DNA of 64,000 bases from Halichondria panicea (GCF_963675165.1 NC_087377.1:3971899-4035898); one strand, 5' to 3'; shown: positions 47,640-62,800, counted from the stretch's first letter. A program made the numbers and translations. The notes: generated by a model not told the origin, from the letters alone.

Positions 47640-49005
47640 TTGATTATAATGAGACACAGTTTACTGTACGTCACCTTTTCCAATGAAAGCAGAAGGCGAT
47701 AATTTTCAGTCCCATTAATCGTATTACTGCATGAAGGGATCGAAGAGTTCACTTTAACAAGTGGCAATGGAATTGGAATAAGAACATCATAATTATGCAC
47801 TCGATATTATTGACAACGATCGAGAGTTAATTATGTCTGCATGTGTTCATTTAAACTGTGGAGCCTCCGTTAACGGCTACCTCTGAATAAAGGCCAACTG
47901 CAAGCGATATAAAAGCCATGCAAGTCCCAAATGAACAGTTTGCAAGCAAAACGATCTCTGTATAATGGCCAAACTTTAAAATAATGTGTTTGCTATTCAC
48001 TTTCGTATTATTTTTACAACATTCATAGTTGAATATGAGCCCTCTAGTTAAACTGTACGTGAAGGAGAGAGTGTGGATCCAGATAGAGAGAATACACGAC
48101 TGCACTTGCAGTCACTGTGAACTTCATGTATTCGCTACAAGTATATATGGTATTAAAAACTTTGTTTTATGCTTGACAATGATTGCATGGTATATATATG
48201 AAACTAACCATGCCAGTGGTTACCATGATGTTCATTATTACATGCAGTGGATCCAGTGACAGTATATATATCGATTAAAGAGTCAATTACTCAATCTGTG
48301 GAAGTTTGCATACCAGATCTAGAGGCAGCCGGAATCCGGATGAATCAGTCACGGTACTCAAAAGTGGATTCTTAACGTGTTAAATAAAGCATGTTGTATC
48401 TTCTCTAGCTGTACAAATCGAACTGTGGAGCTGATATTTTCTGCTACTCGTAACATATTATACTCTACACATTCAAATAGCCTGTTCTCCAGAAATGGTC
48501 GTATTGAAACCATACAACCAGTAATTGTATTCTGTCAAGTGACCTTCGACAGATTTCAAGCGGAGATAGCATTGTTATGGAATTGTGGTAATTTACAGTA
48601 TCATTATCGTTATTAACTGATGGACTGATTTTCTCTGGCTCCATTGCCATATACTTGTGTGACGTCGGATTGGTTCCTGATGGAGCACGATTCAGAGAGT
48701 GCATGTGCAGTTGATCTCATGCACTTAGTCCGGAATCCCACCACATTCTTGTATTCAAGGTATAAGATTTAATTGGTGATTTATTTTATTTCTGCATTTT
48801 GTACCTATTAGGTGTGGAGGAGGGCATTCTTAAAAGTTTGTCATTATTATTGTTCCTTGGAATCATGAACTCAACAGATTCAACGAAATGTTCCTTTTCT
48901 CGTTAATCGAAATCAATTTGAGGTTGTTTATAATGTTAGGAACACTTACTATACATTGACTATAAGCATTCCGAGTTTCTATAGAGGAAAAGAGGTCCAG
49001 AGGGT
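47640..49005 (+). pseudogene. decayed partial copy of the mosaic gene (exons 7-13)
   Basis: Blocks match, in order, the exon for the second half of Calx-beta 2 (47640-47820), exon 8 (48025-48090), exon 10 (48246-48330), exon 11 (48405-48590), the CCP exon (48620-48765) and the start of the IgGFc exon (48812-49000). All carry stops, deletions and frameshifts. A fragment related to the 50180 element is inserted at about 47858-47975. At about 49005 the homology switches to spacer sequence like 39128 onward. Confidence 0.8.
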
Positions 49006-49109
49006 GGCAAATTCCCTGCATGGGCCAGCTATAAGCATTAATTACCGCTTACATGTACGTAACTTGCTCTCCAACATTGAGTGCATGTATTGTGCAACCT
49101 TAATTGTAG

Positions 49110-49495
49110 TTTAGGCCCGAGGGCCGCAGGCCTCAAGGGCAAAGGCACTACTGAGCCAATGTGCGCACAAGTGAGCTGTGTAACAACTGCATTCCTTGTG
49201 CATTCCTTTCCGTGTACACATCACTCCTTTTATAGGACAACTAGTTTCAACTACTTGTGGTGGCTGTGGAATGCACCAGACGCATGAAAATCGTTTTCTG
49301 CCTACCACTGAATCTGTTTAACGTGTTATACTATAAAAGGGACCGTTTCAGGTTACTCGGTGGAGGGTGGGCTTTAGGTAACTTCAGCCATACTATGCCA
49401 GTATCTAGATAGTGGCACAGTTCAAGGCTTGACCTGTGCCATATGGCAGATATTGGCACAGTGTTTCCTTTGATCTGCCCACTCAAAATGCAACA
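49110..49495. other. insertion in duplicated spacer, class unknown
   Basis: The spacer at 39190-39245 and this one align on both sides, but about 385 bases (from gtttaggcccgagggccgca to ccactcaaaat) exist only here. No terminal repeats, pol III boxes or coding frame were resolved. Confidence 0.5.
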
Positions 49496-50129
49496 ACAAG
49501 AGTTATGCTACCTTGCAATATGCACAATGTTTACAAATTAGCTTTTGTTTCTAACACAATGTACTATTAGATGGTCACCATCTGCTCTACAGAGTAATAC
49601 AGTCGCGAGGTTTATACCCTTTTATCACGCTGCTTCACTAAAGGCCTATATATAATTATAAGCTTCATATAATTATATACTCCCCAAAATAATAATATTT
49701 TTCTGGAGCTAATTTTCGCAGATTGACCTGGGATCTTAAAAATTATGCTTCGAAAATTTGTTTTTACTTATGCATGGTATTGTAGGACCTCTCTACTGTA
49801 GAGGGGTGTCATTTAAACATAATAATAATACTCAAAAATAAAATTCGGTTAATAATAATATTTTGAGCAATCCGGTATGTGTTTATGCTTACGTACGTAC
49901 TTATGCAAATGAAAAATGTGTTTTCTACAAGATGTATGCATCTGTTGTGTACACAAATCTAATGGACAGACAGGTCATATTGAATATGACCCATTATAGT
50001 TGTATACCCTTTTACCACGCAGTTTCATTAAGCTATACTGCATGAGGGCTGTAACTGCATGTATGAGCTTCTCAGGTTATTTGCTCTCAGATTTGCTTTT
50101 GGTTGCAACCAGATTTACTGGCCGAAGTT

Positions 50130-50420
50130 CAGTTGCTATAGCAAGCATGCATGAGTAGACAGTATTGCAGTGAAATATACAGTGGAACCTCTATTAACAA
50201 CCACCTCCAAATAAATTAGGCCAGTTGCTATATAACGCCAGGCACCCATGCAGGTCCCAAATGAACAGTTTGTGTACAAAACAACCTCTCAACAAAGGCC
50301 AAAACATTGTCCCCCGAAGGTGTCCGTTATAGAGGGGTTCCACTGTATAAAAATTATAGTGGGTGCTTGCTCTGTCACATGGAGTCTGCATTATGATGTG
50401 CTTGTCTTTTGCATTCACAC
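50130..50420 (+). pseudogene. decayed first-exon copy split by a MITE
   Basis: The sequence before 50177 (agcaagcatgcatgagtaga...) and after 50347 (gggtgcttgctctgtc...) together match the degenerate signal-peptide exon at 40120-40230. The element 50180-50345 sits between the halves. Confidence 0.7.
50180..50345. mobile_element. mariner-type MITE (CAGTGGAACC ends), 166 bp
   Basis: It runs from CAGTGGAACCTCTAT to ATAGAGGGGTTCCACTG with TA on each side. The homologous position near 40165 has no element. A related fragment lies at 47858-47975. Confidence 0.8.
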
Positions 50421-50867
50421 TAAGGCTGCTCTGCAACATTTTTTTGTCACTATTGTGCAATTCACCTTTTGTTTAAGTTTATGCTACCTTGCAATAATTA
50501 TGCACAATGTTTAACAAATCGCTTTTGTTTTCTACACAATGTTGTACTAATGCATGGTTACCACCTGCTCTGCACAAGCACGGTGATGTATGTCATTAGG
50601 GTATGTTTATTATTAGATCCATTATAGTTGAGGTTTGAACCCTTTTATTGTAAGTCATATATTTAGCTCATGTCCATTTATAGTAGCGTGCAGTGGCCCT
50701 GACAGTATATAAGAGGCCACCAACTAGCTATTGTTTTATAATTATTGCTGCTCAAACTGTAAGCTTCACAGCTCTCATCTCTTCGCTCTAAAAAGTATAC
50801 AAATTTGGGGTTTGTTTTTGGTTGCAGCTAGACAGACCCAAATTCAGCTGCTATAATTGTAGCAAGC

Positions 50868-53800
50868 ATGGGTAGACAGCATTGCAGTGTAATAGTGGCT
50901 GCTTGCTTACTGTCTGTGTTTGCCCTTTGTGTGGGCCAAGCTCCAATAGCTTTTGAAAATGTTTGTGAAGAAGAAGGTTTTTCCGATAACTTATCGTGTG
51001 AGAGAGAAGATGGAGTGAGGCACTGCTTCTCCAGAGATGAACTTTGCAACAATAAAACGCTGTGTGCTGATGAGTCTGATGAAGGGGTAACTACTGGAAC
51101 TGGATTGGACTGTGAGATTTAATGGAATATGCATGTATATATGATGCGCATGTCAAACTTTAGCCTCAGGCAAATAAATTAAATTAAATGTATGTGCATG
51201 ACATTGATTGTGATTACATGCAAGTATAGTTATGAAACATTCATATTGCGTAATATTGTTACAGGTGATGGTAGTCTCACTGGTCGCAAGGCTACTGACG
51301 ATGGCAAAGTGGAGCCTGGATTTCTGTGTTCCAGTGGTACTATCCTGGACCTGGTACAACTGTGTGATGGCACGGCCGACTGTGAGGGTGGAGATGATGA
51401 GACACACCCTCTCTGTGCTAGTAAGCCTTTTATTATGCACTTGTGCATGCATACACAGCAAAAACACTGAGATGAATCATCGTATTTTAGTGTTAAAATG
51501 ACAGAAATTTTTATGTTGTTTTTACATGAATTTTCAAAAGATGTGTTTTATTTAACATGTTTTATGTTACTGTAACGAACACTCGTACAATTGTGTGATG
51601 GCAAGGCCGACTGTGAAGGTGGAGATGATGAGACACACCCTCTCTGTGCAAGTAATAATAATAGTACTCCTGCATCTGGACATATACTAGTGCATAGTTA
51701 CATGCATGTTCAACTAGAAAATTTGGCGGGTATATATTACATTTGGTGAACGAGCCATTTGAATTGACTTGGCATTTTTTAATTTGGCGTCTCAGGCATG
51801 GTTACTACAGCAATATGACGTTTTATAACTTCAATTTGACAGTTTTAAATTTGCATAGCGATCTTTGGTAAAATCCGCCCAAGTTCCAGTTATACGGTAT
51901 ACTATGAAAACACATACAATAGCACTGTCAATCCTATGTAAAACCTACTGTGTACTAATAACCACAGGTGAGAAGCTCTGGTATAATTATGTTGAAGTTA
52001 AATTGATAGATGAAAGGGGAAAAGTAAAATAACAGGATACTATACTTTCATAAGCTTTGCTGCTTCTGGATCCGTGAACATAAACTAGCACCTACCTATC
52101 ATAATGATTGTTATAACAATACATGTTTTCCTGTATTGTTTTGTTGAGACTGTTAATGTAATCTATATTTCCTATTGTAGACAAGTGTCTGTTTCCCTAC
52201 TATGGAGGATGTTTTTACACAAGAGAGTGCCAGTCCATGGCTAGAGAAGCAACTTGTGGGCTGTGTCGTCCAGGGTTCGCAAGAGATCCTAGGAATTATG
52301 AAACTGGCGAATGTGTTGGTATGTGTATAATTAGTGGTTTTGTTTGTATAGCAATTACAGTTTGAGAGTGTTTCACATTATGTTCGATGTGGTTCGAATC
52401 GTTCGCTTACTTCTCCTCTTAGTGTTCTTCTAGCATTATGTACAACCATGCACACCTATTAAGTTTTAAGTAAACATGTTATCAGACTGATAGGAGTACA
52501 TGCAGGCATCTACATACATAATTTGGTACGAGTATAATTATTTGCAAATTACATGCAGAGGCTCGTTTCAGATTTCAAAGCTCAGCGTACACTATGTGCG
52601 AAAACCAGGAAAGAACAGTTTTTGTGACGCTTGATACAACTGGAGTCCTTGATAGAAGAGTGCTGGTGGATGTCAGGGTAATTGGTGGAACTGCTACAGG
52701 TAAAATTTACTTTAATTGTTTCTGAATGAAATGACTTTTTTTACAGTTGGTAATGACTTCACATTATCAACAAGTCAGCTTGTATTTGAGCAATTTTCTG
52801 GTGGAGAATTAAATAGAGGAGTAACTATTAGGGCTGTACTCGACAGTGTTTCTGAAGACAGTGAAACTATTCTCCTGGAAGCTTCAGCTGGTGATTGGCC
52901 ATTCACTATTGGAGAGAATAGTACTACCGTTACAATCGATGAGTGCAGTGCAGGTACGTATGTCGGGGATTTACAGCTTGCTAAATTCAGTGTCATGATT
53001 AATTTGTGCAGAAAACCTGTTTTTGCTTCCATATCGAAGTGTTAGTGAGGGTTCCGGCTCAATAACTACGTATGTACAACTGGCCAGTGGAGTTGATACT
53101 CTCACGGAGGATCTCATTGTCAACATATCAACCAGTTCTAATTCTGCCATAGGTATAAGTAACTTGCTTGTTAGAGTATATCTTTTAGAAATATTTACCA
53201 CTCACAGGCAATGTTGACTACCTTGAGACACAGTTGACTCTCACCTTTCCTAATGGATCCATAGGAGGAGTCAGGATTCCATTTTCTGTTCCATTAATTG
53301 ATGATAACATTGCTGAATACCGAGAAAATTTTCGTATAACAGCTTCAACAAGTGGCAATGGAATTGGAGTGTACTCAAGAACAACACGCACTCGATTTGT
53401 ATATATTAATGACGATGACCGTGAGTTGTTAAGTTCATTGTATGGTAATTAATTATAATTATACTTCAGCCTTCATAGTTGAATTTGAGTACCCAAGCTA
53501 CACTGTACGAGAAGGAGAGAGTGTGGAAGTCTGTCTGGTCAACACCACTAGTCCAGAAAGGATCCATAGCTTCACAGTGCAGTTCTACACTTCATATGAC
53601 TGTGATACTTCATCCACTATTACAGTAATAGATGATGCAACAGGTATAATAATTATTCATGCACAACAATTTAATTAAACGTTTATAAGGTTTTGTTCTT
53701 CCATACAGCTGACTTGGACTATGAAGCAGTGTACAGGGAAAGTGATGTTATATTCCCACCTGACACTAATCGAGCATGCACGATTATCAACACTTACCAC

Positions 53801-56800
53801 GATAACTTGGAGGAAGGAGTGGAAAAGTTCATTGTAAGGTCTGTACATAGCGGTGGAGTTGGACAGACCTCTCATTCTACAGACATTTTAATTGTAAATG
53901 TGAATGGTAAGCTAACGGTTCACCTTGTGCGTAAATGTGATGTTATCAACCATTTATACACGTGCAGTGGATCCAGTGACAGTATCGATTGAAAAATCAT
54001 TCTATTCAATTACTCAACCAGAAGACTCTGTGGAAATATGCATCAATGCTACTAAAATCAGCCTGGATGAACCGATCCCCATAAACTTACAAACCCAATG
54101 TGTGTTCGTTCTTATATCGGCCACCAACACTATTCATACATTATTCCTGTACAGATGAAACCGTGGAGCTGACACTTTTTGCTGCAGTTACTCGTACATG
54201 CTCTATTGTTACTTTCTCTAGCAACTTATTCTCCAGAAATGGTCGTATTGAGACCATACAAGCTGTGATTGTGCCTGATAATCGTCGAGTTACCCTTGAC
54301 CGATTTCAAGCAGAGATAGCATTGTTTGATGGAAATGGTGGTTAGTTGCATGATTGTATTGTTTTTATCATTAATCACTACTTCGTAACTGCAGTTAAGG
54401 ATGACTGTCCAGTCTTACCGAAACCTGCTAATGGACAAGTTGAACAGTTGCCTACTGATAGACAGATTCTCCCTGGCTCCATTGCCATATACTCGTGTGA
54501 TGTCGGGTTGGTTCCTGATAGGACACGATTCAGAGAGTGTACGGCTGATCTCACCTGGTCAGGAATCCCACCGGCTTGTATTCAAGGTTATAATTCCTTT
54601 ATTTTCGATTTCACAAGTCATACATTTATATATTAGGTGTCAGGGGCATTGTCGAAAGTTTTTCTAATGAATTCATTGTCGGATTTGCAACTTCGAATCC
54701 TGGGTCGCAAGCTCTTGTTGTTACAACAAATGGTCAAACTGTTCCCTTTCTTGTTCTAGGAAATCGATTCGATGGTGTTTCTAATGTTCAGAACTCTAAC
54801 TATTTTTGGAATGGCATCCCAAATACCTATACAGGGAAAGGTATTCACATAAAAGCAAAAACTGGTGGAAAAGTTGCTGTTCATGGCTTGCGAAGTATTG
54901 GCCGTCCAAGCTATTATCCAAGTTATTCACTCATAGATTTGTATCTAGCAATCAATATAAGGCATACGGATGATGTGAAAGAGTACGAATATTATTCAAT
55001 ACCATACAACTACCCCAGCTCATTACACCTTATTGCAACTGAAGACAACACTATTGTTAACATCTCACGTAATGCAACGCTCATCCTGGATCGCCTTCAA
55101 ACACACCAAATTGATGAGATTGAATCACTTAAATCCGTAAGAGTGACAAGCAACAAACCTCTTTCAATTATCAGTGCTAAGAAGTGTTTTGGAACATGTG
55201 ACTACCTAGCCGAACAGTTATTACCCACCCACCTATGGGGTAAAAGATTTCTAGTAGCGTCATTTCTTGGACTGAAGAATAGAGAGAGTCTACGGATATT
55301 GGCTTCAAAACTGAAATCTAAAGTCACCATTAAATGTGCCCACACTAGTATCACTCGTACAGAAAATATAGTATCTGGTCTTGGTCAACGTCAATGGAGT
55401 GATGTAAAACTTGATGAGCAGGGTAATAGGGACCGGTTTTGTGTATTGGAAGCTTCAGACCCAGTGCAGGTGATTCAGTTTGCTCAAGTTAGTGATGATA
55501 ATTCTTACATGATGACCATTCCAGCTATTGAACAATATGGAGAATTTTTCACAGGGTTCCATACTTCAAATCGATCTCCTTTTAACTTTGTGAATCTCTA
55601 TGTGACACCCGAACATTTTGTGCCTGGAGGCATTCTCGTTGACGAAGATGCAGTGTTGGACTGGACAACTGTACGATGTGCCAGTGGGGAAATTTGTGGG
55701 TATATCTCGAGGCCTGTTTTATTAAGACGACCATATCATACAGTACGACACCAAGACCCCAGAGGCAGAATAGGAATATCCGCGTACGGATTTGATATCA
55801 GATTAAACATATCTTACGGTTACCCTGCAAGCATGTACATACCATCTCCACAAAGTAAGTGATTAGTATCATGCTAACCTCTCTAATGCCTCCCCCCTCA
55901 GGTGTTGATGAATGCGTACCAAACTTGAATATTTGCGATCCAAATGCCCAGTGTATAAGTGTGAATGGACGTTATGAATGTGTCTGTAATGATGGCTATG
56001 AGAAACGGAGAGATGAAACCTGTACTGGTATGTAACAAGTGTGTTGTACTTGTATTTATTAACACCTTAAAATGCAGATATAGATGAGTGTGCAGTAATT
56101 GGTACTAGTGTCTGTGATGTCAATGCTTACTGCACTAACACTATTGGTGGTAATAACTGTACCTGCAATACTGGCTTTATTGGAACTGGGAAAACTTGTA
56201 CTCCAGGTATGTATGTGCTCTCAAACTCAGTATATCTTTTTAGTCTATTTTCGCAGAATCTAATCTAACTGAATTCGAAGACTACTTGCCATTTATCAAA
56301 GATAAAGAGGAAGCAATAAAACTAAGTGATGACTCATGTGAAGAGATAAAAGTACTTGCCATTCCTATTGGACCTGACAAAGTCACTCAAATATGGGTAA
56401 CAAAAATAATAACTTAAATATGGGTAACAAGATAACTACACACTACAATTATTGTTTTCTCTCATGCAGATCTGTGAGAATGGAGTCATTTCTATTGGTG
56501 AAAGACCTTTCAAGTTATGGAGACCTCAACATTTCCCCAGTGACAATCCACTTATTCAACAGGCAAACATCTTAGCTCCATTCTGGAATGATCATGAACC
56601 AAATCCAGGTCTTGGAGCTGTGAAATATCAAATTTTTGAAAAAGGTCCTGATCAAAGTAACCAAGGCATTAATAGATTTGTTGCTTATCAGCAAAGTCTG
56701 GATGAGTTCAAAGGTGAATGGATGATAGTTGTGAGCTGGGAGAACGTGTCACCATACACTCGATGCAGTGATGTTCAAGTGAGTGCAAAACTTGTCAGCA

Positions 56801-59800
56801 TCCTAGTATGTATAATGTGTATGTTTGTCCATGCAGGTACAGCAAAACTCTTACCAAGCTATAATTATCTCTGATTTTACAACAACATATGCTGTGTTCA
56901 CTTATAATGCCGAAGCATTGAAGTGGTCCAGTATTTGTAATGATGTGTACTCTGTTATTGGCTACAACTTTGATCAGAGGAAGACAGAGTCTTTAAATAT
57001 TCCATCATTTCAAAACCATCGTTTCAGTGGATCAAGTAATATCAAACAAATTCCTCTGAAATTCCAGACTCAAGGTGTCCAATGGGCCAACCTGATCTAT
57101 CTCATTGGGAAAGATGAAAGTCCTATACAACGCTCAGCTGCTGAATGTGTGGTAATGGGAAATCGAGATGAGAGTCAGTTTATGGAACGTGGTGTTCGTG
57201 TGGAACAAGGTCTGTCTTGTCCGTGCTCAGTAGAACAAGCATTCCGAGATCGAAGATATATCCACGCTGCTGCTTATCTGGCTGAGATCACTGGTGATGA
57301 TAGATTCCTCTCCAGAAACTGTTTTGTGCAAGTGTTTAGGCCTCTCAGAGCTAATAGAGGTGTTCATATGTGCTGCTACAGCACAAGGTAAGTGTATATG
57401 CATAATTATATGCATGTACGCATATTGTTCTTTCGCAATCAAATCAATATTATTAACACGTAGACATGAGCGCGCTATTAATGTATTATATGTTCTACAA
57501 ATGATGTCTTTTTTCAGTGAGGAATCACTTGGAGCTCTGTTGGGATCTCCATTCCAAAGTGAAGCAAGTTCTCCTTTACGATTTCATCCTTACACTGAGC
57601 GTGATGACTTTATGGAATATGATTACCACTTTCAAAGGAGCTGTTGTTTCAGTGAATCGGACAATATGTGCCCAACTTACACCAACCAGCGCAGGGCTGA
57701 TGAATGCTTGAGCTATACACCCTCAGAGTTTGGTAAGTCATTGTCATTTTACATGTACCACTCACATTAAATGTTGTAATGCAGGCTTAAGAATGTAAAT
57801 TTACAGTCTCATTATATCATTGCATGTTTCATTTTCCTGTGAGCTGTGTTATTGTGCTGTATGAATGAGCTCTATAGGAATGCATTGTCTACTCTCAGCC
57901 TGGTTTTGGGGTGACCCTCACTTCACAACACTGGATGGTGCCGGCTACACATTCAATGGATGGGGAGAGTACAGCTTACTGGAGATTAACACATCAGATG
58001 TCCAGTTCCTTCTCCAAGGTCGGACCAATCCTGTCAACAACTCTAAAGCCACTCAACTGGTAGCATTCGCAATGGAGGCTTCACCAAACAGCCCTGTTGA
58101 GGTATACATTGTGTGCAACAAGTACAAATGCTATTTACTATATTGTACAGATACGACTGGATACAGCTACGGATAAGTTTGTCGTTCTTTTCAATGGATC
58201 TGACATTACTGACAATGTCTCCACGATAAGAGAACCATACTTCTCACCAAATTCTGATGTCTTTATAACCAGAGATTCCCAAAATGTCATAGTGTGTGGT
58301 TTTCCTATTGGTATCTCTGTGACAGTCACCGCCTCTTCGGGGATGCTCTCGTTTGTACTCGGAATACCTGACGATTTCAGAAATATCACTCGAGGGCTCA
58401 TGGGCAATTATAATGGAATTGAAATGGATGACCTCGCGTATCGGAATGGAACTATGCTTGCTCAGAATTCATCGGACAGATTGATTCATGGAATGGGACA
58501 ATCGTGTAAGTGTGTGTTTTTGCGCCTATTGTAGACTTATATGGAACCTCATACAGTTAAATAAGCAGGTTACCCTCTATATATAATAAAGCCAGGTTAC
58601 TGGGTCCTAACATTTCCATAGCATGTTTTTGGATACACATAGCTGCGTTAACACGCCACCTCGATCTGTATTACAGCCACTGTTGGTCTGCAAGGGCCAC
58701 CACTATAGAACAAGTTTCACATACTTATACTTCACATGATTTTTTTTGTTATTATCACAGGGCAAATCAGACCAGATGATTCAGTGTTTACATATCCTGA
58801 GGGCAATACTGCACTGGACTTTGCTTTCCCTGATCACATCCCTCAGTTTCTGGACGAGGTGGTTGCCACGGCAAGTGTGAATGTGTTGACTGCCTGTGGG
58901 GACAGTGTACAGTGCATATTTGATGCGTCCCAGACTGGTGACATCAGTATTGGGCTGGAGACGATGATCATAAATGTAGCCAATGTGGACTACAGGCAGG
59001 AAGCAAGTACGTTAATGAGGATTTGTGAGCAGCTATACAATCATACATGTTCAGAGTTAAGTCGTGGGCGTATTGTAAAGTGTTTACTTTGTCGTACTTG
59101 AGCTTATAAAGTATTTGGTAGCTTTATGGCACAGTAGTCCACATTTCAGTATTGTATAATTACGATCCTTATGAGCAAAGTATTTTGCTGTACCGAGCAT
59201 TCCTTAGAGAATCTTCAGTCCAATATTGACAATTCGTGTCTACTGCAACGTTGCCCAAACTTACTAAGTATAGCTAACGGCTTACACATGCATGTATAGG
59301 TATAGTATCAAGTATCAACTTTCCTTTTTCCTCTCCTTCTCAGTCAACACTCCACCGCTCATTGCTGGTCCCTCTGTTCTCGTGATCACCCTGGGACAAG
59401 AAGCCGAGTTGGTCTTCTCTGTAACAGACGACAACAATAACTTAAGCGTGTCATTAATTGGAGGCCTGCCCATCAACTCAACTCTTACAGTATCACCAAT
59501 GAATGGATTTTCCGAAGTTACATTTCGATGGACTATAACTGAGATTGTCGATGTGTCGCTGTTATTTGAGGCTAGAGACGAACGCAATGCAGTGTCAGTG
59601 TTGAGTGTACAGGTGCAGATCTGTGCTTGTGACAATGGTGGTGACTGTACAGTGGATGGACTACGAAGTACTGTAGGGAGCACTCTGGTACTCAACTGTG
59701 ACTGCCCTGAAGGTATGATATTTTAGCCACTGTATTAGCTGAGTAGAAAATTTGATATGCTGTATTTGGCCTGTATACATAGAAATTTTAACCATTGCCT

Positions 59801-62800
59801 AGAGCACCAACATATATACATGTATACACTATCCAATACTGGCCTTTTTGTGTAAGTACGTACTTACACCTATATCTAACTGCCACTTGTACATGTAATT
59901 AAAATTGTGTGTGCTTTAGACTTGCAAGTATCTCTGTGTTTTCATTGTTTTAATTAATAACCATGCAAACTGTCAGCTTTAATAATTCCACATATTCCTC
60001 ATGCAGCCTATGATGGTAGGTTCTGTGCTGATGATTCTGATGGCTGCACTGGTGTGATATGCTTTGAGGAGGTGACATGTGTCGATGTCCCTGCCCCTGG
60101 AGTTGGAGCAATGTGCGGACCATGTCCAGTAGGGTATTTCGGAGATGGACAGAAATGTGATGGTAAGTTATTGAAATGCTGAAAGTTGGGCTCAGAAATC
60201 ATACAAGTCATGTGATTATTTTATTGTGATTAGCACATCATCTAATATTGAAATTGGAACACCAGATTGCAAGTTATTACTGTCTGAAGATGCTGCACGT
60301 ATTATGAATATATACACATGTACAGTTGCTGTGTTATACATAATATCATGATTATCTTACTATCCTATATGTATATAGATATCAACGAGTGTGAGGAGGA
60401 TGCTCACAACTGTACTGATGTCTGTGTGAATGTACAGGGAGGGTTCGAATGTGCCTGTAACCAAGGTTACACACTAGCCGACACCACATCATGTACAGGT
60501 AAGGGAAAATAAATTTAAACATAACTGACGAACCTGTTACGGTGGATTACCACAATCTATACACGACGTTACGATGTGTGGGCAGAATAGAATTTGTCCA
60601 ATAATGAATTTTAGCTGCCTGCTAATTAAGCCTTTTCTAACAAACTGTATAACCTAAATAAACATTGGTTGTTTGAATATAATGACAGGCCTGCATTGTG
60701 TGATGAAACCTGCTTGTAGTAACTAATCTTACACAGATGTTGATGAGTGTAGTGTATTGAATGGTGGTTGCCATCAAGTATGCAACAACTTTGAGGGAGG
60801 GTTCGAATGCGACTGTTCAGACGGATTTGGATTGACCAATGACAACACAACATGTCAAGGTGTTACTTGTATAAGCAACTGCCATACATACGTACAATTA
60901 TAGATTCATTTGTTGCTTGACAGATTATTCAGTGACTGTATTTTGTAGCGTGCACAATTTAATTGTTGGTTAAAGAATTTCTTTAACCAATAATTACATT
61001 CGTTCAGTTCTACCGGAGTCTTCTTGTTCTAATGACGCTATATGCTCTCAAAACTGTGTGAGATTGTTCGGTGTGGAGGTGTGTAGCTGTAACCTTGGAT
61101 ACACACTGGATAGAGATAATGTCACCTGTTCGGGTGAGAAGCTATTATCAAGTACATGTCTATATCTGATTCATCCATTGTTGAAGAGATTGTATATGTA
61201 CAGTACGTATACATTTAGCTGCATGGTTAAATTTATATGAGGATTCACTATTGTCCCAAGTTTATAGACACAATAATAATTTTTTTGTTTGTACTAACAA
61301 CATGCATGCATGCATAAACATTTGCTGCTGCTGCTTTATCACACAGATATTGACGAGTGTGCTGAGTCACCATGTGATCAAGAGTGCAGTAACTCTGATG
61401 GAGGGTTCCAGTGTGTCTGTGAGGAAGGATATGTGTTGGACACGGATGAGAGGAGCTGTTTGGGTAGCTATGTGTTGCAGCTGTGTACAAAGATATGTTT
61501 ATACTGGACATAAATATGTACTAAGGAATAGCCATGCATATGCTATACCTATACCATGCTTTTAAAGCCTTATAGCTGTGTTACGAATCATTGGACATAA
61601 TTTGTTGCTCCTACAGATATAGACGAGTGCTCGGTAGCTGCCGAGAATGATACTGACCTTTGCACCTCTCCCATGTTCTGCTCTAATACACTGGGTGGCT
61701 TTGAGTGTTTGTGCCCTGGGGGGACTGAGCAAGCAGGTGGCACATGTGTCTCCATAGGTGAGCTATCTCTTATACTATAATTATTACTTGAGTGTACCGT
61801 GAAGTCTCTGAACATATATAAGTAATTGTATATTGGTCTAAAGATGATGAGAGGTTCTTATATATAAAGACGATGCAGTGTCCCTTTCAATTGATTGATT
61901 GATTTCCTCTTTCTCCTCAGGTACAAATGTTCGTCGAGTCAATGATTCTGTGATTGGAGATCCACTGATGACTGTACCTCTCTACCTCACCAACACAAGT
62001 GCACTGCAGAGCAATATCAATCTCGAAGAAAATGAAGTTATTAATCTTTGCTTTGAAATCCACGGTCGATCTGATGAATATTTCAATCTCGTGTCTGACT
62101 CTTGTATTAGCGTGAATGCACATTACCAGCGAGCAGATCCACAATTACCCGCCAATATTATTGATGAGATAACAGTTCGAGCAGCTGGTCTTGACGGGAT
62201 CTGCCGAAATATTGCAGTCAGTGTCGAAAATTGCCAGGCAACAATCGATGGGTCTGTGCTCGATGAAACTTACACAAGTGCTGGAATATCTGTGAGACTG
62301 TATCGAAATCGTGTTCGAATTTCTGCTCCTAATTGCCAAGACCTTGATTTGGTGATGTGGGTATTTTGTGAGCAGTCAGAGTTGAGGGGATACCCTGAAC
62401 TGGGAGAGCCTGATATCGTGGTCAATGTTAGTATGATCCACTTTGTGATTGCTCGTGGACTTAATATCAGAGAATCGGCTCATGGCTTGCTGGGTAAGTG
62501 GTGAATAAAGAGCGTCCATAGCTTCTTTGCGATTCTATAGCACTCAATCACGTATGATATAACAGTGGAATGTTTTTATACAAGTATAAAAAAATACAAA
62601 TGTACCTTTAGAGAACAAAGTTTTGGCAACTATTACTTTGTTGAGAGTTATTGTACAAACTGTTTATTTAAGATCCTTTAATCCTTTAGATTGCTGACAC
62701 TGCATTGATTACGGGTTCCACTGTATACACAATGAATTAATTTGTTGAATGCTATAGTATTTTGATGCTATTGTTTCTACTTTGATTTATTTTTTCTGTC

